A stretch of DNA of 64,000 nt from Sympetrum striolatum (lineage: Eukaryota > Arthropoda > Insecta > Odonata > Libellulidae), in assembly GCA_947579665.1 (NCBI GenBank), contig OX388345.1, positions 28,673,849 through 28,737,848 of the forward strand, read 5' to 3'. Below the pieces are notes generated by a model. It had not been told where the DNA came from and ran no database searches. It saw only the letters and a list, made by a program, of their open reading frames with translations. Position numbers and translations under genes: made by a program. Below, in pieces: positions 26,201 through 38,761 of this stretch. How positions within the stretch are numbered: position 1 is the first letter of the stretch; every line of letters begins with the position of its first letter.

Positions 26201-29200
26201 TCGAAACCCAACGGCGTGAACGAAATTCCTCCGAAGAAAACAAATTTTCAACGTGAGGCCCATAACCGTTAGTGGTAACAAAAAATGATAAGAAATGCAG
26301 AAGAAAAGTTGGCGCGGTTTCAAAGGGGAGTTGTTTTGATAGCGAAGAAGGTCCTTGAATAGGAGCCAGACTATAAATCGCCCAAAGAGGAGATTTAGTG
26401 GAGGAAGAGCGGCCCGGGATTGTTTCGCCGTTCACGACTCTGTTTACCTGCAAGTGGGCATCCCCTGGGCATTAAATAGGCCATAAAGAGCGGCTATTTC
26501 GCAGTCATGGCGCACTTGAGAAATGCCCCGCAAATGTGTAACTCCACGAGAGCTCGAAGACCAGGTGATTGTGGAAAGAATACCGGTGTTCAATGGGCAC
26601 CGGGGAAACCATAAAAGGGGAATGATGAGTTGGTAAACACATCTAAAGGAACGCCGTGCACGGGAAATAAACTAGATTCAAGGGGATGAAGCTGAGATGC
26701 ACATTCACTGTTTCCTCTTGCACGTTGTCCATAGTTTGCAAGCATTCGAAATTTTCTCGCTTAATTCAGGTCCCTTGTTCCCTCTCGTCAGTGGTAAATA
26801 AGGAAGGTTCGGGTCGCATAAAGGTGGAACGACGTATTCGAAAAGTTTCTGTGCGCATGCGCAGAACTTTGTTTGCATCACCCTTCCGTCAAACTCTGGA
26901 ACACAGTATTTCAATTATTACGGTGCCTCTAAAAGAGACGCTAAATATATCGGTTATGAAAGCTACGGTGTACGTCAAACTCCCGATAATTGGGGAAGTT
27001 GACCTTTGAATGTGATAGAGAGATTTATAATTAAAAATTCATCGGAAAATTTTATGATGTGAACAAATCTACTAACGAAGCACAGTATCGACATTGAATT
27101 TCCACAAAAAATACTTTTTGTGGAAACCAGAATATTTCATTTTATTTATTCGTCATGAATAATATTAAAAGGTTCCAATAATTGAAGTATGAAGTAATTC
27201 AATGTATTTTTTAATCAAGTGAGGACATTTTAATCAAATGATATTGAATGCAATATTTTCAATTATTGTTTTCATTTTATGTACTTTATAATGGTATTGA
27301 TATTTTAATTGTATGATTATCACGTAGATTTTAGTATTATAATTACCTTTGCGCAAGTTTTTCAAAACGCTCACTCTTTGCGGGTGTTGGTGCTGTGTAT
27401 CTTTTTCCTGAAACATTAAGTTTTCTTTCCACTTATTCTAAAGTATTCCTTTCTATTTATATTCACCTGCACATTATTTATGTTTTTTAATATAACTTAC
27501 GACAGGTTATACGGAAAAAGAGACTTTTGAGTCTCAATCCTCATATTAATGAAGAATTTACAGACCTTATATTTAGCTCCCTCACAGTGGTAGGCATAGG
27601 GAAAAGAACGTGTTCCACAAAAGGAGATAGAGTAGAAATTTCTGCGCTGTTTTTCTGTTTTCAGAATGAGATAAACTCCCTTTGAAATAACAAGCGTTGG
27701 TTTTGGGGATTATGTGGTTAAATTTCTCATTTAAAGGAATAATTGATGGGCACTCAAAATATGACACATGTCAGTATTCTTTACATTCTCTCGCTCGCAT
27801 TGCAATCGCTCTTTCAAGAGGAACCACATCCGAGCCATTTCCTAATTTTAACACTCAAAACGTTTTTAGCATCGTGTTAGCACTGAAAACAGTATCATTA
27901 ATATAAAATTTCCATTTCTACTCGTATAATCTCTTTTTCCTTCCTGTCAAAACCCGAACTTTATCGTTACGTGCGAGAGCTTTTTACTGATTTATATCTA
28001 ATGAATAACCAAATATAACTGGTGGAATATATTAATATGTAATTTCAGCTGATATTAAAATGCCAATGGATTCACAACTGTTTTATTTCCATTCCTAGAA
28101 GCACAAAACATAATCATGTTTTACGAGTTGATATTTCATTCTTTTCCACTCGCACGCCTCACAGCTGTTATATTTTTGCTTTATAACGTGTGATGTAACG
28201 ATCTCCCCAACTATTTATTTATATGCCGTGTATAGGTAGTTTCCCATAAGAAATGCATTAGGGCACCTAGAGAACAAATACATTGCTTCGCAAGCAATTT
28301 AAAAGCAAAGAAATTTAACGGCATAGGAGAAAACCCATTGTGCTGAGACTTGCATGAAGTATCTTTGTGAAATGTATCATGTTTGTTCTGAGGAAGATGC
28401 GAGATGATTTAGGGACCTTTCAAAAGATATAAACCTGGATTTTATTTTATCTTTTCTCTGGCGTTTTACAATGCTCAACACGCAATTGGAATAATGGCTG
28501 AACAATGTTCACGTACTGCTACAATATGAATGTACTCTACCACTTTTATTATGATATCATTACACTCTGAAGGAGAGGGTAGGTCTCATTGTCAGTTTAA
28601 TCTTCTCCACTCAATTTTTAAGGTTAATGCTAGATAATTTTAACTATTACATTCAGAAAAATTCACTACTATTAACTTACATTTAAAAAATAAATCTATT
28701 GATAAAAAATTGGCAATTTTTTGGTATATATCATATAATAGGTGTAGACTATCTATTAACTAGACTAAACTAACTAGAAAAGACTAACTAGACTACTACT
28801 AGCTAGTAGACACAATAATAGATAAAGAAATATAAACTAATAGACACAAAATAGGTTATAGATAAATAGGCTATACACACATATCAAAAAAAAGATTTCG
28901 GATGCCTGAGATACTCCATAACTGAAGGTTTACGCGGAAAATACCCTCTATGCTAGAGAATGCCCACACAAAATGGGGGCGTAAAATACCCCTGAAAGCA
29001 CGGAGGTGATAAAAAACCCTACGAAATACGTTCGACATATTTGTATCGTCCGGTATCTGCTCATACGTCCCTCGTCGGATCCCAACAGCCATAACTCTGG
29101 CATAGGAGAAAGGGAGAGAGAGAAAGTTGGCTGATCGATACATCAGCTACATATTTAAGAAGTAATTAAACTGCTACATACGCATTCGAATCGCAAATAA

Positions 29201-29517
29201 CTAATTCTGCAAACGATACTTTTTTTAAGGTTAAAATGATTTTTTGTGTGAATAATTTGAATGGCTTTGTAATAAGTAATTCGTTTGTCAATCAAGAAGC
29301 GTGCAAATATGTTCGTTATTTTAATAAATGTTGCTTAGTTTTCTGCAATCAAATTTGTTTCGTGTAACGCCTTAAATAAAAGGCAATAATGTCTCGTGCC
29401 ACCTTAGTAACATTTTAAATAATGTCTATCTCCTAACAACAACTAAGTGACGCCGAAACATCTCTGACGAACATGCTCAAAGGTGTCTAGAACGAAAACT
29501 GTACCCTGTTTTCATAG
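23260..29517. other. Non-coding stretch
   Basis: No supported gene. GC-richer patches occur at 24,100-24,740 and 25,990-26,950, with overlapping frames on both strands and no recognised motif. At 27,505-27,550 a GAGACTTTTGAGTCTCAATC block resembles the LINE-like tails. Confidence 0.55.
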
Positions 29518-29821
29518 AAAAAATCCATGGTAAAGAAACTTTTACTAGACCGCTATTTATTTCAGAATAACACGACTCAGGTTTCGTAGCGTCGCTACAT
29601 ATTCAGGTGACAACATAAGAACACTTCCAAATATATATACTCATGAACGTCAAGAAATCAGCGAATAGGAAAGGAGGAGGGGGGAGGGGAGTTCGTGAGT
29701 ATATATATTTGAAAGTGTTCTTATTTTGTCACCTGAAGATGTAGCGACGCTACGAAACCTGAGTCGTGTTATTCTGAAACAAATAGTGGTCTAGTGAAAG
29801 TTTCTTTACCATGGATTTTTT
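29518..29821. repeat. Long inverted repeat, 131-bp arms, with CTGAAGATG core
   Basis: Arm 29,518-29,648 and arm 29,691-29,821 are near-exact inverse copies, beginning AAAAAATCCATGGTAAAGAA and containing CACGACTCAGGTTTCGTAGC. The centre is a purine-rich stretch (GGAGGAGGGGGGAGGGGAG). The right arm carries CCTGAAGAT, GTAGC-GAC-GCTAC, GAAAC and GTC, the structured core seen also at 41.86 kb. Confidence 0.9.
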
Positions 29822-30713
29822 ACAAGTTAGAAGGTACCACAAAATTAACCCTGAATCTGTATCGCCTGTTTTCATAGGCTTATAAATTAGATTAGATTGA
29901 CCCTTGATTTAGTGAGATTTTGACCGAACTTGACTCTACCACCAAACCGTGTATGGTGCCTCTATAAATTCTTCACAATTTAATGAAAAATGAAAGTCAG
30001 GCGTAGGAAAAAATCTCCGTGACTAATATTTGATGAAAAATAACCTGCGTAATTTGCGGGGAAACACAGAGAAAAGGGATGAGATATAGCCGAGAAAACG
30101 TAGTAAAGTTAAACATAAAACTCAGTTCGTAAAAACGAATTGATGAAAAACAAAATAGGAAACCAAAATACCAATTTCAAAAGATAAAAATGTAAGTATA
30201 TAATCTAAAAAGGAAAAATAACATCGTCAAATATTTAAAACAAGCTGCAAATAAGTTATAAATTGAACAACTATCCGTGCATCCTGAAACTCATTATTTT
30301 GCATATACTGTACAGCTATAAGAATACAAAAGTAATACTATTATAATAACTCTCGTCTTAATCAACGTTACGTAAAATAGGAAATATGTTCATCAATTTA
30401 AGAAAATTCGCTCTGAAATCGAGTGCTATTAATAATTGAGATTACAATAATAGTAATAGTCCAATAATAGTTGTAGTAATAATAATAGTACATGTAAAAT
30501 TTTATTAAAAATTGAATTATGCAAATATATGTATGGTTTTTATTGTAACTTGAACAATTCCTATAGCATTCAAATATCAATTCTAAGGAATATTACTTGT
30601 ATTAATCTATTCACTGATCACCTCCACAAATTGTTGTATATTTGGTTTGTCCTTCCAAAAGATCATGTCGTAGGTAGCCAAACCTCATAAATGCCTCGGA
30701 AAAACATCAAGCG

Positions 30714-30744
30714 CACAGTGGGGCAGGATCGCTAAAAAGTGGCC
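30714..30744 (+). repeat. Left terminal inverted repeat of the Transib element
   Basis: It opens with heptamer CACAGTG (30,714-30,720), then GGGCAGGATCGC and an A5 run at 30,734-30,738, ending GTGGCC. It aligns with the reverse complement of 33,615-33,646, sharing CACAGTGG, a central C, ATCG, the A-run and TGGCC. Confidence 0.85.
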
Positions 30745-31240
30745 ATTAACGTAAAAATAAAGTTTTATTGTTGGGAATTTTCAGCATCTGATTGGATAGA
30801 GGAATGTTTGACAAATCATAAGATGGCACAGGTAAGTGCATTGTTGCGTTTTAGTTCTATTTACAAGGGAGACTTCCCAGTTCAATGTGAGCAGCCGTAG
30901 ACGCGCGAAGAATCGAACCAATGGAGCGCATATTTCTAAGAGGCGTAGCTCTTCGTCTGTGCTACGGATATTCATATAAGAAAATGAAATCATCGCAGGA
31001 AGGTAATTACTATCACCATATAGCATACTAATGTTTTCATAAATTAGGCTATTATTTGAAATTTGCTCTTTTTTAACTTGGAATTTGGCAGAAATTTTAA
31101 AAGAATTTTATTGAAAAGCAAGCTAAAAATAGTATTGTCGGGAAGTGTCCGACGTTTAAACTTAGTTTATACTAAAGATAATTGTTTTAGCTAGTGTTGC
31201 ATGCAAAAAAAACTTTTACATATTCCCCCATTCAAATATT

Positions 31241-32935
31241 ATGCATAGCGAAAGAGAGCGCCGTTATCAATCTCGAGGAAAATTTTTGAACCTTGCGGGT
31301 GTTGAGCTTGAAGGTGAACAAGGAGGTGGCATTATTGACGAGACTGGACTGATCCAATTGAGGCGGATTGACACTTTTTGGCTGCTGAGAAGAAATCTGC
31401 TTAGACATAGATCATTATCTACGTATAGCTTGATCGAAGATCATGTTTCAAAAATATTGAAAAAGTCGTTTTTTTTGCCAGAAAATATTAAGCTAGCAAT
31501 ACGTAGGGTGCTCAACGAAATCCAAGCGCGGTGGAGAAAAGAAAATTTTAATGAGCAGAGATTTCTTTTCAACTACAGAGAGTGGTTGCAAACTTATGCA
31601 GTTTTATCCCCCGGTGAAACGAACGGAGATAAGTCCTATTTCCCTCGTCACATGGCCGATTTTTCTTCTGTAAGCAATAGGACAAAACGACGACGAACGG
31701 AGCATATAAGAGCAACGGCCTGCTCCAATGAATTGACTTATACTGCCCAAATAAGCTTAAGATCCGATGGCAGAGCTGATGCAGCTGCAGTTATAAAGGT
31801 CTTTTGCACGCCAACTAGAGCTAAAAGATATAGACGCAGCATTTCCTCATCTTCTTCTTTCGCCATAACCAGTGATCGTGCTCTGCAGTTGATGTTGGAT
31901 GCTCATCTGTCCAAAAATCAATACCAATTGATCCGAAATGCCCTCTTGGAAGTTGAATGTGAAGCATTTCCACCATACCATCACGTTTAGAAAGCAAAAT
32001 AGGCCAGTTACCCCTCTAAATCAGCAATCCTTGTGGCCGAAAACACTGCTGAGGTTCAAGTACAAGAGTTACTTTACCACACAGCCGATCGCATTTTGAA
32101 ATGCCAAGAAGAAGTGCTGGCAGAACTTACACCCGAAACAGCGGAAAATGTTACTTTGATTTGCAAGTGGGGCTACGATGGGACATCAGGTCAAAGTAAC
32201 TACAAACAGAAGTTTGTCGATGAGCAAGGAGCTCCAGTGGACGATTCATCTATTTTGTTTGATTGAGGCTCAGCATTTGCAATACGGCATGTCCACCCTG
32301 CATGCTTGGATTAGGATATACGAGTGCTGCTTACAGGTAGCATATAAATTACCAGTGAAAAAGTGGCAAGTTGGGAAAAACGATCCCATGTATTCAGTCG
32401 TGTAAAATACAAAAAAATGTATACAAGATCGTTTCCAACGAGAACTAGGATTGACCGCGGACAAGGCGAAGCAAGGATCGGGAAACAATAATGACGGAAA
32501 TATGGATCGTCGCTTTTTAGAAAGGATTGATGTGACATGTGCAATTACCGGATTAGATTACGAGCTAATAAATCGGTTTCGCACTGTGCTACAAACACTG
32601 TCATGTGGCTATCAAATACATTCAGACATGTTTCATGATTTTTCCATAGAAACTGCTCGTCGATTTGTATATTTATACCCTTGGTATTATATGCCAACAA
32701 CAGTCCACAAAATCTGTTGCACGGGAAGGCTATCGTAGCGCAATCTGTCTTGCCAATTGGCCAGATGTCACGGGAGGCTCAAGAAGCTTCTAATAAGCAT
32801 ATTAAAGAATTCAGACGATATTTCTCAAGGAAATTTTCGAGGAAGAAAACAATTGAGGATGTATTCTTCCGTCTCCTGCCGCATTCCGATCCTTATATTT
32901 CTAACAGAAGAAGTTCTCACGCGATATCCCCTTAA
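31241..32935 (+). pseudogene. Broken RAG1/Transib-like DDE transposase
   Basis: The relic reads in blocks. 31,241-31,990 gives a 249-residue N-terminal part ending ECEAFPPYHHV. Two stops follow in the same frame (31,988 and 32,000), then the frame runs on at 32,033-32,266 with LICKWGYDGTSGQSNYKQKF. The Asp of GYDG (codon 32,177-32,179) matches the first catalytic Asp of RAG1 (SCDGMGD). Frame 3 next gives GMSTLHAWIRIYECC to 32,405 and, after a stop, KQGSGNNNDGNMDRRFL from 32,451. A one-base shift near 32,712 moves the frame after MPTTVHKI, and LPIGQMSREAQEASNKH follows with the likely catalytic Glu at 32,783-32,785, then KTIEDVF. The segment expected between the first-Asp block and TLHAWIR is missing. 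It cannot make an active enzyme. The family assignment comes from recalled RAG1 and Transib motifs, not from a search. Confidence 0.82.
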
Positions 32936-33614
32936 GCAAAAATGCTGCTTCTATCCTCAAATATTGAATAACGTCAATCAAGTGGTTCAGTGGTCGATGA
33001 TGCGGACGAATTTCTGTCAACTTCCTCAGATTCTGATATCGAGGTGTGAATGAGAAAGAAGGGTGATTTCAGATTGTATATGAATTTTGTTTGTTTATGT
33101 ATATTCAGATTTTTTATGAGTTTTGCTTGTTATGTATAATATATTTTGTTTGTTTATATAGATATATGTTTGTTTTATCCTTTCTTATATTTGTGTTTTA
33201 TTTGAAATGTAAGGTACTTAACACAGGCATATTTAAAAACCGACATAAATATTGTAATACTGTGGATATAATGTTTGGGCATATTGTGGGTGTGATGGGC
33301 ATATTATGGATGTAATATTTAGAACATATTGTGCATTTTTAAATACTATGCGCAGGTATTATGTTTAAAAGAAATCGAAAACCACTAAAACCTGAATTTC
33401 ATTTCGTCTGGTAAGTAGTATTTGCCATGACACAGAGTAGCTTTGCTTAAGAGATTTCCGTTACATCTTTAAAATGGCCATTTGTTGGATTGTTTAAACA
33501 ATAATATCAGGAATACAAGAGAAATAGCAATAAATTCGGATTCAGCGGCTCAAGAACCTATTATATCATCAATTTTTGATAACATATTACTAAATACAAC
33601 ATTGTTAAAACATT

Positions 33615-33646
33615 TGGCCAGCTTTTTTCGATTTGGAACCACTGTG
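33615..33646 (-). repeat. Right terminal inverted repeat of the Transib element
   Basis: Read on the minus strand from 33,646 it is CACAGTG, GTTCCAAATCG, then an A6 run and GCTGGCC. It pairs with the left end and is followed outside by the target duplication AAGCG. Confidence 0.85.
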
Positions 33647-33651
33647 AAGCG

Positions 33652-36600
33652 TCCCCTAAACCTCCCCAAGTAATTGTCACTCGCACGTGTCTTAGGACAT
33701 GGAGATACCAACCTTATTTATTTAAAGAAATACATAAAGAGATAGCTTTTATAATAAATATAACTGATAGATGTAAAAATCAATATGGACAATCAATTCA
33801 CAACATAATCGCAAAGAAAAACTGGGAAAGAAAAACAATTAAGAAAAAAGTAGATCTGTATATGGAACTAAGGATGGATGACTGTTCTTCAAACTGGGAT
33901 GGTGATAAAAGGTGATAATTGGTGATAAAAAGTCGAGGAGTAGAGAAATGGATTAAGATTTTAAATTTCGTCAAGCTGGATGATATACGAGAGGAGAAAA
34001 ATTTAATTGAATCTGTGCCTACCATGTAGAATATTCAAAATCATTTTGAAACTCAATTGGTCGGAAAGAGAAGAAATACTTACGGATAACATAAAGTTTT
34101 AGGCTGTGAAAGTGGGAATTGCGATAACGGAGAACGGATAGAAAAAATTAAATGGTTTTTGCAAGAGATGAATTTTACTATTGACGGCAGTTGTCTGGAT
34201 GAGGGAAAGTAATCAATGACGGGCATAGCGAAAGAAAAACGTTCACCAGGCAGTGGGGTCAGATAAATCTGGGAGGCTATTTTTCTGATCCCTTTTCCTT
34301 TAAAATGATGGAGGAACTTGCGAAAACCGGTCTCGTAGCCTGCCATTTATTGTAGAAGTGAATGTTTATTTTTTTAATTGAAACTAATCCTCCTTTTAAA
34401 AAATCCGTTCTATAATAACAGTAGGCACGATGTACGAACAATTTAGTGAGTTAATGTTAGATAAATTATCAGTGTCAGTTGAATGTTGGATACATTTTCC
34501 TCATTTAATGGATTAAAGTTCTATGGAAATAAAAAGATGCTGCTCACTGTCTCACATAAAGTCACTATTCTGAATTAAATAAATAATTAAAATCAGTCTG
34601 GTTAAATTAAAAAAATGAATGTGGTCACGTTTTGCAAAGGAGCGATCAATTTCTGTTTCAAAAGTCGTGTACATTTCCTGGCTCATTCTCATGTAAATCC
34701 ACGCGTATAAATCAGTTGCTTCCCTTTTTAGGAAAAGGACGCTAATGGTCTCTTTTGTTCACAGTTATCCAACGTATGCCACTGCCTTTGCATATGTCTT
34801 TCACCCCTTTATCTACTCATACGTTCACCTCTGTTCTCTAAATGGCTTTAAGGAACTTTCACGTCCCTCCCCATGAGGATCTGGCGCACCACCAACTTGT
34901 TTCTCGGTCATCTTCCCCCTTAAGTACCAATCAGAGTCTTAACCAACGGTATTTTGGTTTTCTTTTTCCATACACACTTTATCTACGTCTAGCTCTACGT
35001 AAAATAGCCCTACCATAATAGTGATGCAATATTTCGTTCTGTAATTTACTTTTATTATTAATTTTGTGTTTATTCTTCTCTGATTCACAATCATTACCAT
35101 TTATATAGACTTAAATTACCAATCTTCAATTAATCCCCTTTATTCCATACTTTTCTCCTGTAATCCTTCCTAATAGCATTCAGTTTTCCTTCAGAGCGTT
35201 CAATATTCAGTTCTCGCATTACCACTCCTTGTTAAAAAGACAATCATGTTTTCGAATACCATCCCTCAAATATATAGGCGAATCAACTTGTTAAGATTAT
35301 TAGTTACGTATCTGTAGCTTATCACTGATATGGAATTGATTTTGCATATAACTAATATATTTCCCTCATCTTTCTTGTGATGTAGGTTAAATTATATTGA
35401 AAATATAGTATACCGTTCAAATTTCATATTTATCACATCTAAGACTTTGAATTTTGTCACGAAATTTATTTGGAACAACTTTACTCTTCTGCATGCATAT
35501 ATTCTAAATTCTTTCGGGGATTTCTCACATAAAATCTCTCATCATTTCTCCAATCATCATTCAAGCACTTCTATAATTCTTCAACTATTCTTTCATTCTT
35601 AAAAAAAAACATTTTACCCAAGTAAATAAAGGCATCTACCAATTGAACATATACAAGTTACAACTATCAGATTCATTCATCTCATCAAGTACTTCAAAAG
35701 CTCTCGTTTCAGTAACGTTTACACTTATTGTCAGATCTGTTCTCTTTGAATCCACAGTCGTTCTGTTTCACTCCATTTGCAACTAATTTGGCTGCTCCCC
35801 AATCAAATTACAACGCCAGCTTCCAATAGTACCCCTCCCCATCCAAAGTCGCAATTGAAGCTTTAGAGATTACAAACCATGATGAGGTCATGTTTCTGAT
35901 TACGGACGATCTTCACCGGTCTATTTACTGAAAATTATTTAAAATACGAAAAAGTGTTGGTATTTTTACATTCCGTTGGAAACTTACTATCCCTCCAAAT
36001 TAAATAATGTAGATAAACTTTATTTTCTCTGCGAACAATAGAATTTAGTTGCCCGTTTACACATTGAAATGTTCTATAGCCCAGTTCTGTAGAATTCCTT
36101 TTATCTCATGTCTTCCATCAATTTTCATTTAATTTCCTAATTTGAGGAATTCAACCAATGTTTGAATAATTCCTTAATGTTAAGATTTCATTGAACTATT
36201 GTCTAACTCATTCAGTCACTGTAAGAAAAAATACGATGTTAACATTCTCAATTATTATTAATATTTTTATATATGTATCTACAATGATACGAATTATATC
36301 TTAATAATTTATTTTATTGAATTCCAATTATATAATATCCAATTCCAATTATATATATTTAAATGAATAGAGATAAATGTTTAAATATTTTCGGATTCAA
36401 AGTAATGTCGCTGCAATCAGCATCCTTTGTTCTATTGAAAACAACTCTAGATAGAAGAATAGTTCCAAAAGAATTTGAAAACTCAAGTTTAATGAAACAT
36501 ACTACATGTGTTGGTAAAATTATGAATTTCCTTTCAAAACATTTCTTCAGGTATTTATTGTAAACTGTTACTAGCATCTCTATATTCCATAAGAGGTGAA

Positions 36601-38339
36601 CTGGTTATTTAGGCCTGAGAACAAGAGAATTGCAAAGGAAGTCATTAAATAAAATTCTTTTTGCTCTAATCCTAACATAACAACATTCTCAATACAATAA
36701 TTCTTAACCACATAACTTTGAAAACAACAGGTGTCGAAATATATGGATAGATGGAAAAACACCTCACCTGCAGTTTCAAATTTTCGATCCTCGTCTTTTC
36801 CTAGGCAATTCCAGTCTGGCCGTACAAAGCCATCAAGGGGGAAGGATGATTACTCCTCCCCCTCTGGTAAGAGGAAATTATCTAAATTTTGCAAAGTGAA
36901 AGGAAATAGAATCAAGAGCAAGAGATTTCTCCATATTTCTAACCAGCAATATAGTGGCCCGTAACTCACTGGTTATACTACCTATTCATTCGCTTATCAT
37001 TGGATACCTTGATAAAATGAAACAGGATAAATTCATCTTTACTGCGTTAACTGTTTCTATCGTTTGTGATTGATTATCTTGTATTTAATATAGCCTTTCC
37101 CCTTTTTATTCTACAAGTATTTTGACATTTTACTTTGAACATGCATTCAAACTATGTTATTGAATTTTAATGAATGAGTCAATTCTATAACAAACTGTAA
37201 TATACGTAAAGGTATCTTCATTTGGTGAAATTGAAACTACGAATTGTAAGAATTTAATTCAGAATTCCATTCAAACAAAAATATAAACTACAATATGCAT
37301 ATATTTTTAACTAAAATGGTGGAAATAGAAAAGAAAAAAAGAATGGTTTTGTGGAAGAAAAACCGATTTTTTAATCACAGGACTACTTTCACTTCAAAAA
37401 ATAAAAATGGGTATGATTTAAAGGGATTTGGTTGGAATTTGAGTAAACTTAGATCTTATGCAGTAACTGGTAGGATTTAAATGCACGTATGCACCTTATG
37501 CAGCAAGTTAAATTCCAAATGTTCTGTTTAGAGAAAGTCACGTACCTAAAAGTGTAGTTATGTTCTTATGTAATCCTACCAAATTGGGAAACATTTCTTC
37601 AGAGAAAAAGGGTTTTAGAGGAAAAAGATAGAGCTATCTAGCGATTTAGAATTTAGCGTGTGGGCTCTGACAATTATAGCTTAATGCGGACAAATGTTCC
37701 GTGGTAATTATTTTCACAGCTCTCCTCAGGGAGTTATTTGAGCTAGAAAGAGGAAAGTTAAACAGTGGAATCGATAGAGTCACCGCACGAAAAATACTAC
37801 GTACGTGGGGTACGGAAACACCATCGGACAGGCACTCTGTTCGGTGAAGCGAATCGCAGGTTTGAGAGAAGAATAGGCCTATTGGAGCGTTGCTACTCTA
37901 TGCTTCGCTGAACCGATCTGAAGTATGTGTGAAGTGCATCGCAAAAAAAGTGTCGGAATTAAGCTTCGCAGAATCGGGCGAAGAATAGCAGAATTCCGTA
38001 ATGGAAATAAACTCAGAAATTCCACTCTTTCCGTAAAGGTTTATTTTGTTTAGCCAAAAACACGGCCGTTTTCATCATGGTGACGTTCATTCATCGAAAC
38101 AGGTCGTGTGTGATAAAATAAACGTTTGTGGGAAAATAACAAATTTCGGAATTTATTTCCAAGTGTTCAAATGTCGTGAGGGAGAATTTCTTCTAAGGTT
38201 ATGCGATTTTTTATTAAATTGTTAATATTTTTAAGATAGCTAGGATCAACGAGTGAATTATAGGTTAGAACAATTCAGTTCTTAACACTGTCGCGTTAAG
38301 AACTGAAATGAACCTCTGTCTAACTGTGGCGGAAAAAAG
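33652..38339. other. Non-coding stretch between the Transib copy and the receptor exon
   Basis: AT-rich sequence. The only structure I recognise is the LINE-like end at 37,213-37,480 and a GGTGATAA triplication near 33,900-33,930. No promoter or upstream receptor exon could be identified. Confidence 0.55.
37213..37480 (-). repeat. LINE-like 3' end, third family, copy 1
   Basis: It shares with 42,738-43,030 the start CTTCATTTGGTGAAATTGAA ACTA and a later TTTAATCACAG segment preceded by GGAAGAAAAA-like sequence. Orientation is inferred from the TTTATTTGG-type start, taken as an inverted polyadenylation signal. Confidence 0.45.
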
Positions 38340-38480
38340 TAAATTTATTTATCTGTACTTGAAAATTACAAATAGGCCAGGTGGTGGACATTCCTGTGGA
38401 GGAAGGGAATAATAAAATACCATGCCTATTATTCACCCTAGTTCGGAAGAAAACCCCCTAAAACTTGTTGAAGGCAGAAC
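38340..38480 (-). repeat. Dispersed repeat pair, copy 2
   Basis: TTTATTTATCTG, GGCCAGGTGGTGGACATTCC, TGTGGAGGAAGGGAATAATA and TATTCACCCTAGTTCGGAAG match the copy at 22,976-23,125 in order. It ends about 280 bp before the receptor splice acceptor. Confidence 0.7.
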
Positions 38481-38734
38481 GTCATACAATGCAGTTACAA
38501 AATAAAAATCAACCAAACACAAAATTTACAACACTGTTGCAGTATTTACAAGCTAATAAATTTTTTAACATTACATTGTAATTATTTATTTGTATAATAT
38601 TTAAATGAATTTTAGGGCATATTTTACAAAAAAATAAGTCACCGGGAGGGAAAATAGGCGGAAATAGGCCAGAAGGTTGCTAGCTAGCTGTATGAATGAA
38701 AAAAAGGCTAGCTGTTGAAATGGAGATTTCACGC

Positions 38735-38761
38735 CTTTAATTATCTTTAATTTCGTTTCAG
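38735..38761 (+). other. Splice acceptor before the receptor exon
   Basis: A pyrimidine-rich run (CCTTTAATTATCTTTAATTT) leads into CGTTTCAG at 38,761. The exon after it becomes GC-rich and opens the receptor frame. This implies at least one upstream, probably non-coding, exon. I could not locate it in the window. Confidence 0.65.

Larger units (their letters stand above)
30714..33646 (+). mobile_element. Transib-type DNA transposon, complete ends, inactive copy
   Basis: The element begins CACAGTGG at 30,714 and ends with the inverted CCACTGTG at 33,646. A 5-bp direct repeat AAGCG lies at 30,709-30,713 and 33,647-33,651. The two terminal repeats agree imperfectly over about 30 bp: heptamer CACAGTG, then ATCG, an A-run and TGGCC. 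Between them is a decayed gene for a RAG1/Transib-like transposase on the + strand. Transib elements are known to make 5-bp duplications, to have CACWRTG-type ends and to be the relatives of the V(D)J recombinase. The 2.93-kb length fits a Transib copy carrying a deletion. The flanks outside the duplication show no continuation of the element. Confidence 0.87.

Noticed and set aside
25995..26453. 152-codon minus-strand open frame and overlapping plus frames
   Set aside because: Three frames are open together over the same bases, so composition explains them. No family resemblance.
28871..29143. 90-codon minus-strand frame with MAVGIRRGTYEQIPDD
   Set aside because: It looks somewhat protein-like but I recognise no family and see no splice context, so I do not call it a gene.
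32757..33053. 98-codon frame within the Transib relic
   Set aside because: It is out of frame with the transposase block QMSREAQEASNKH and has no family motif.
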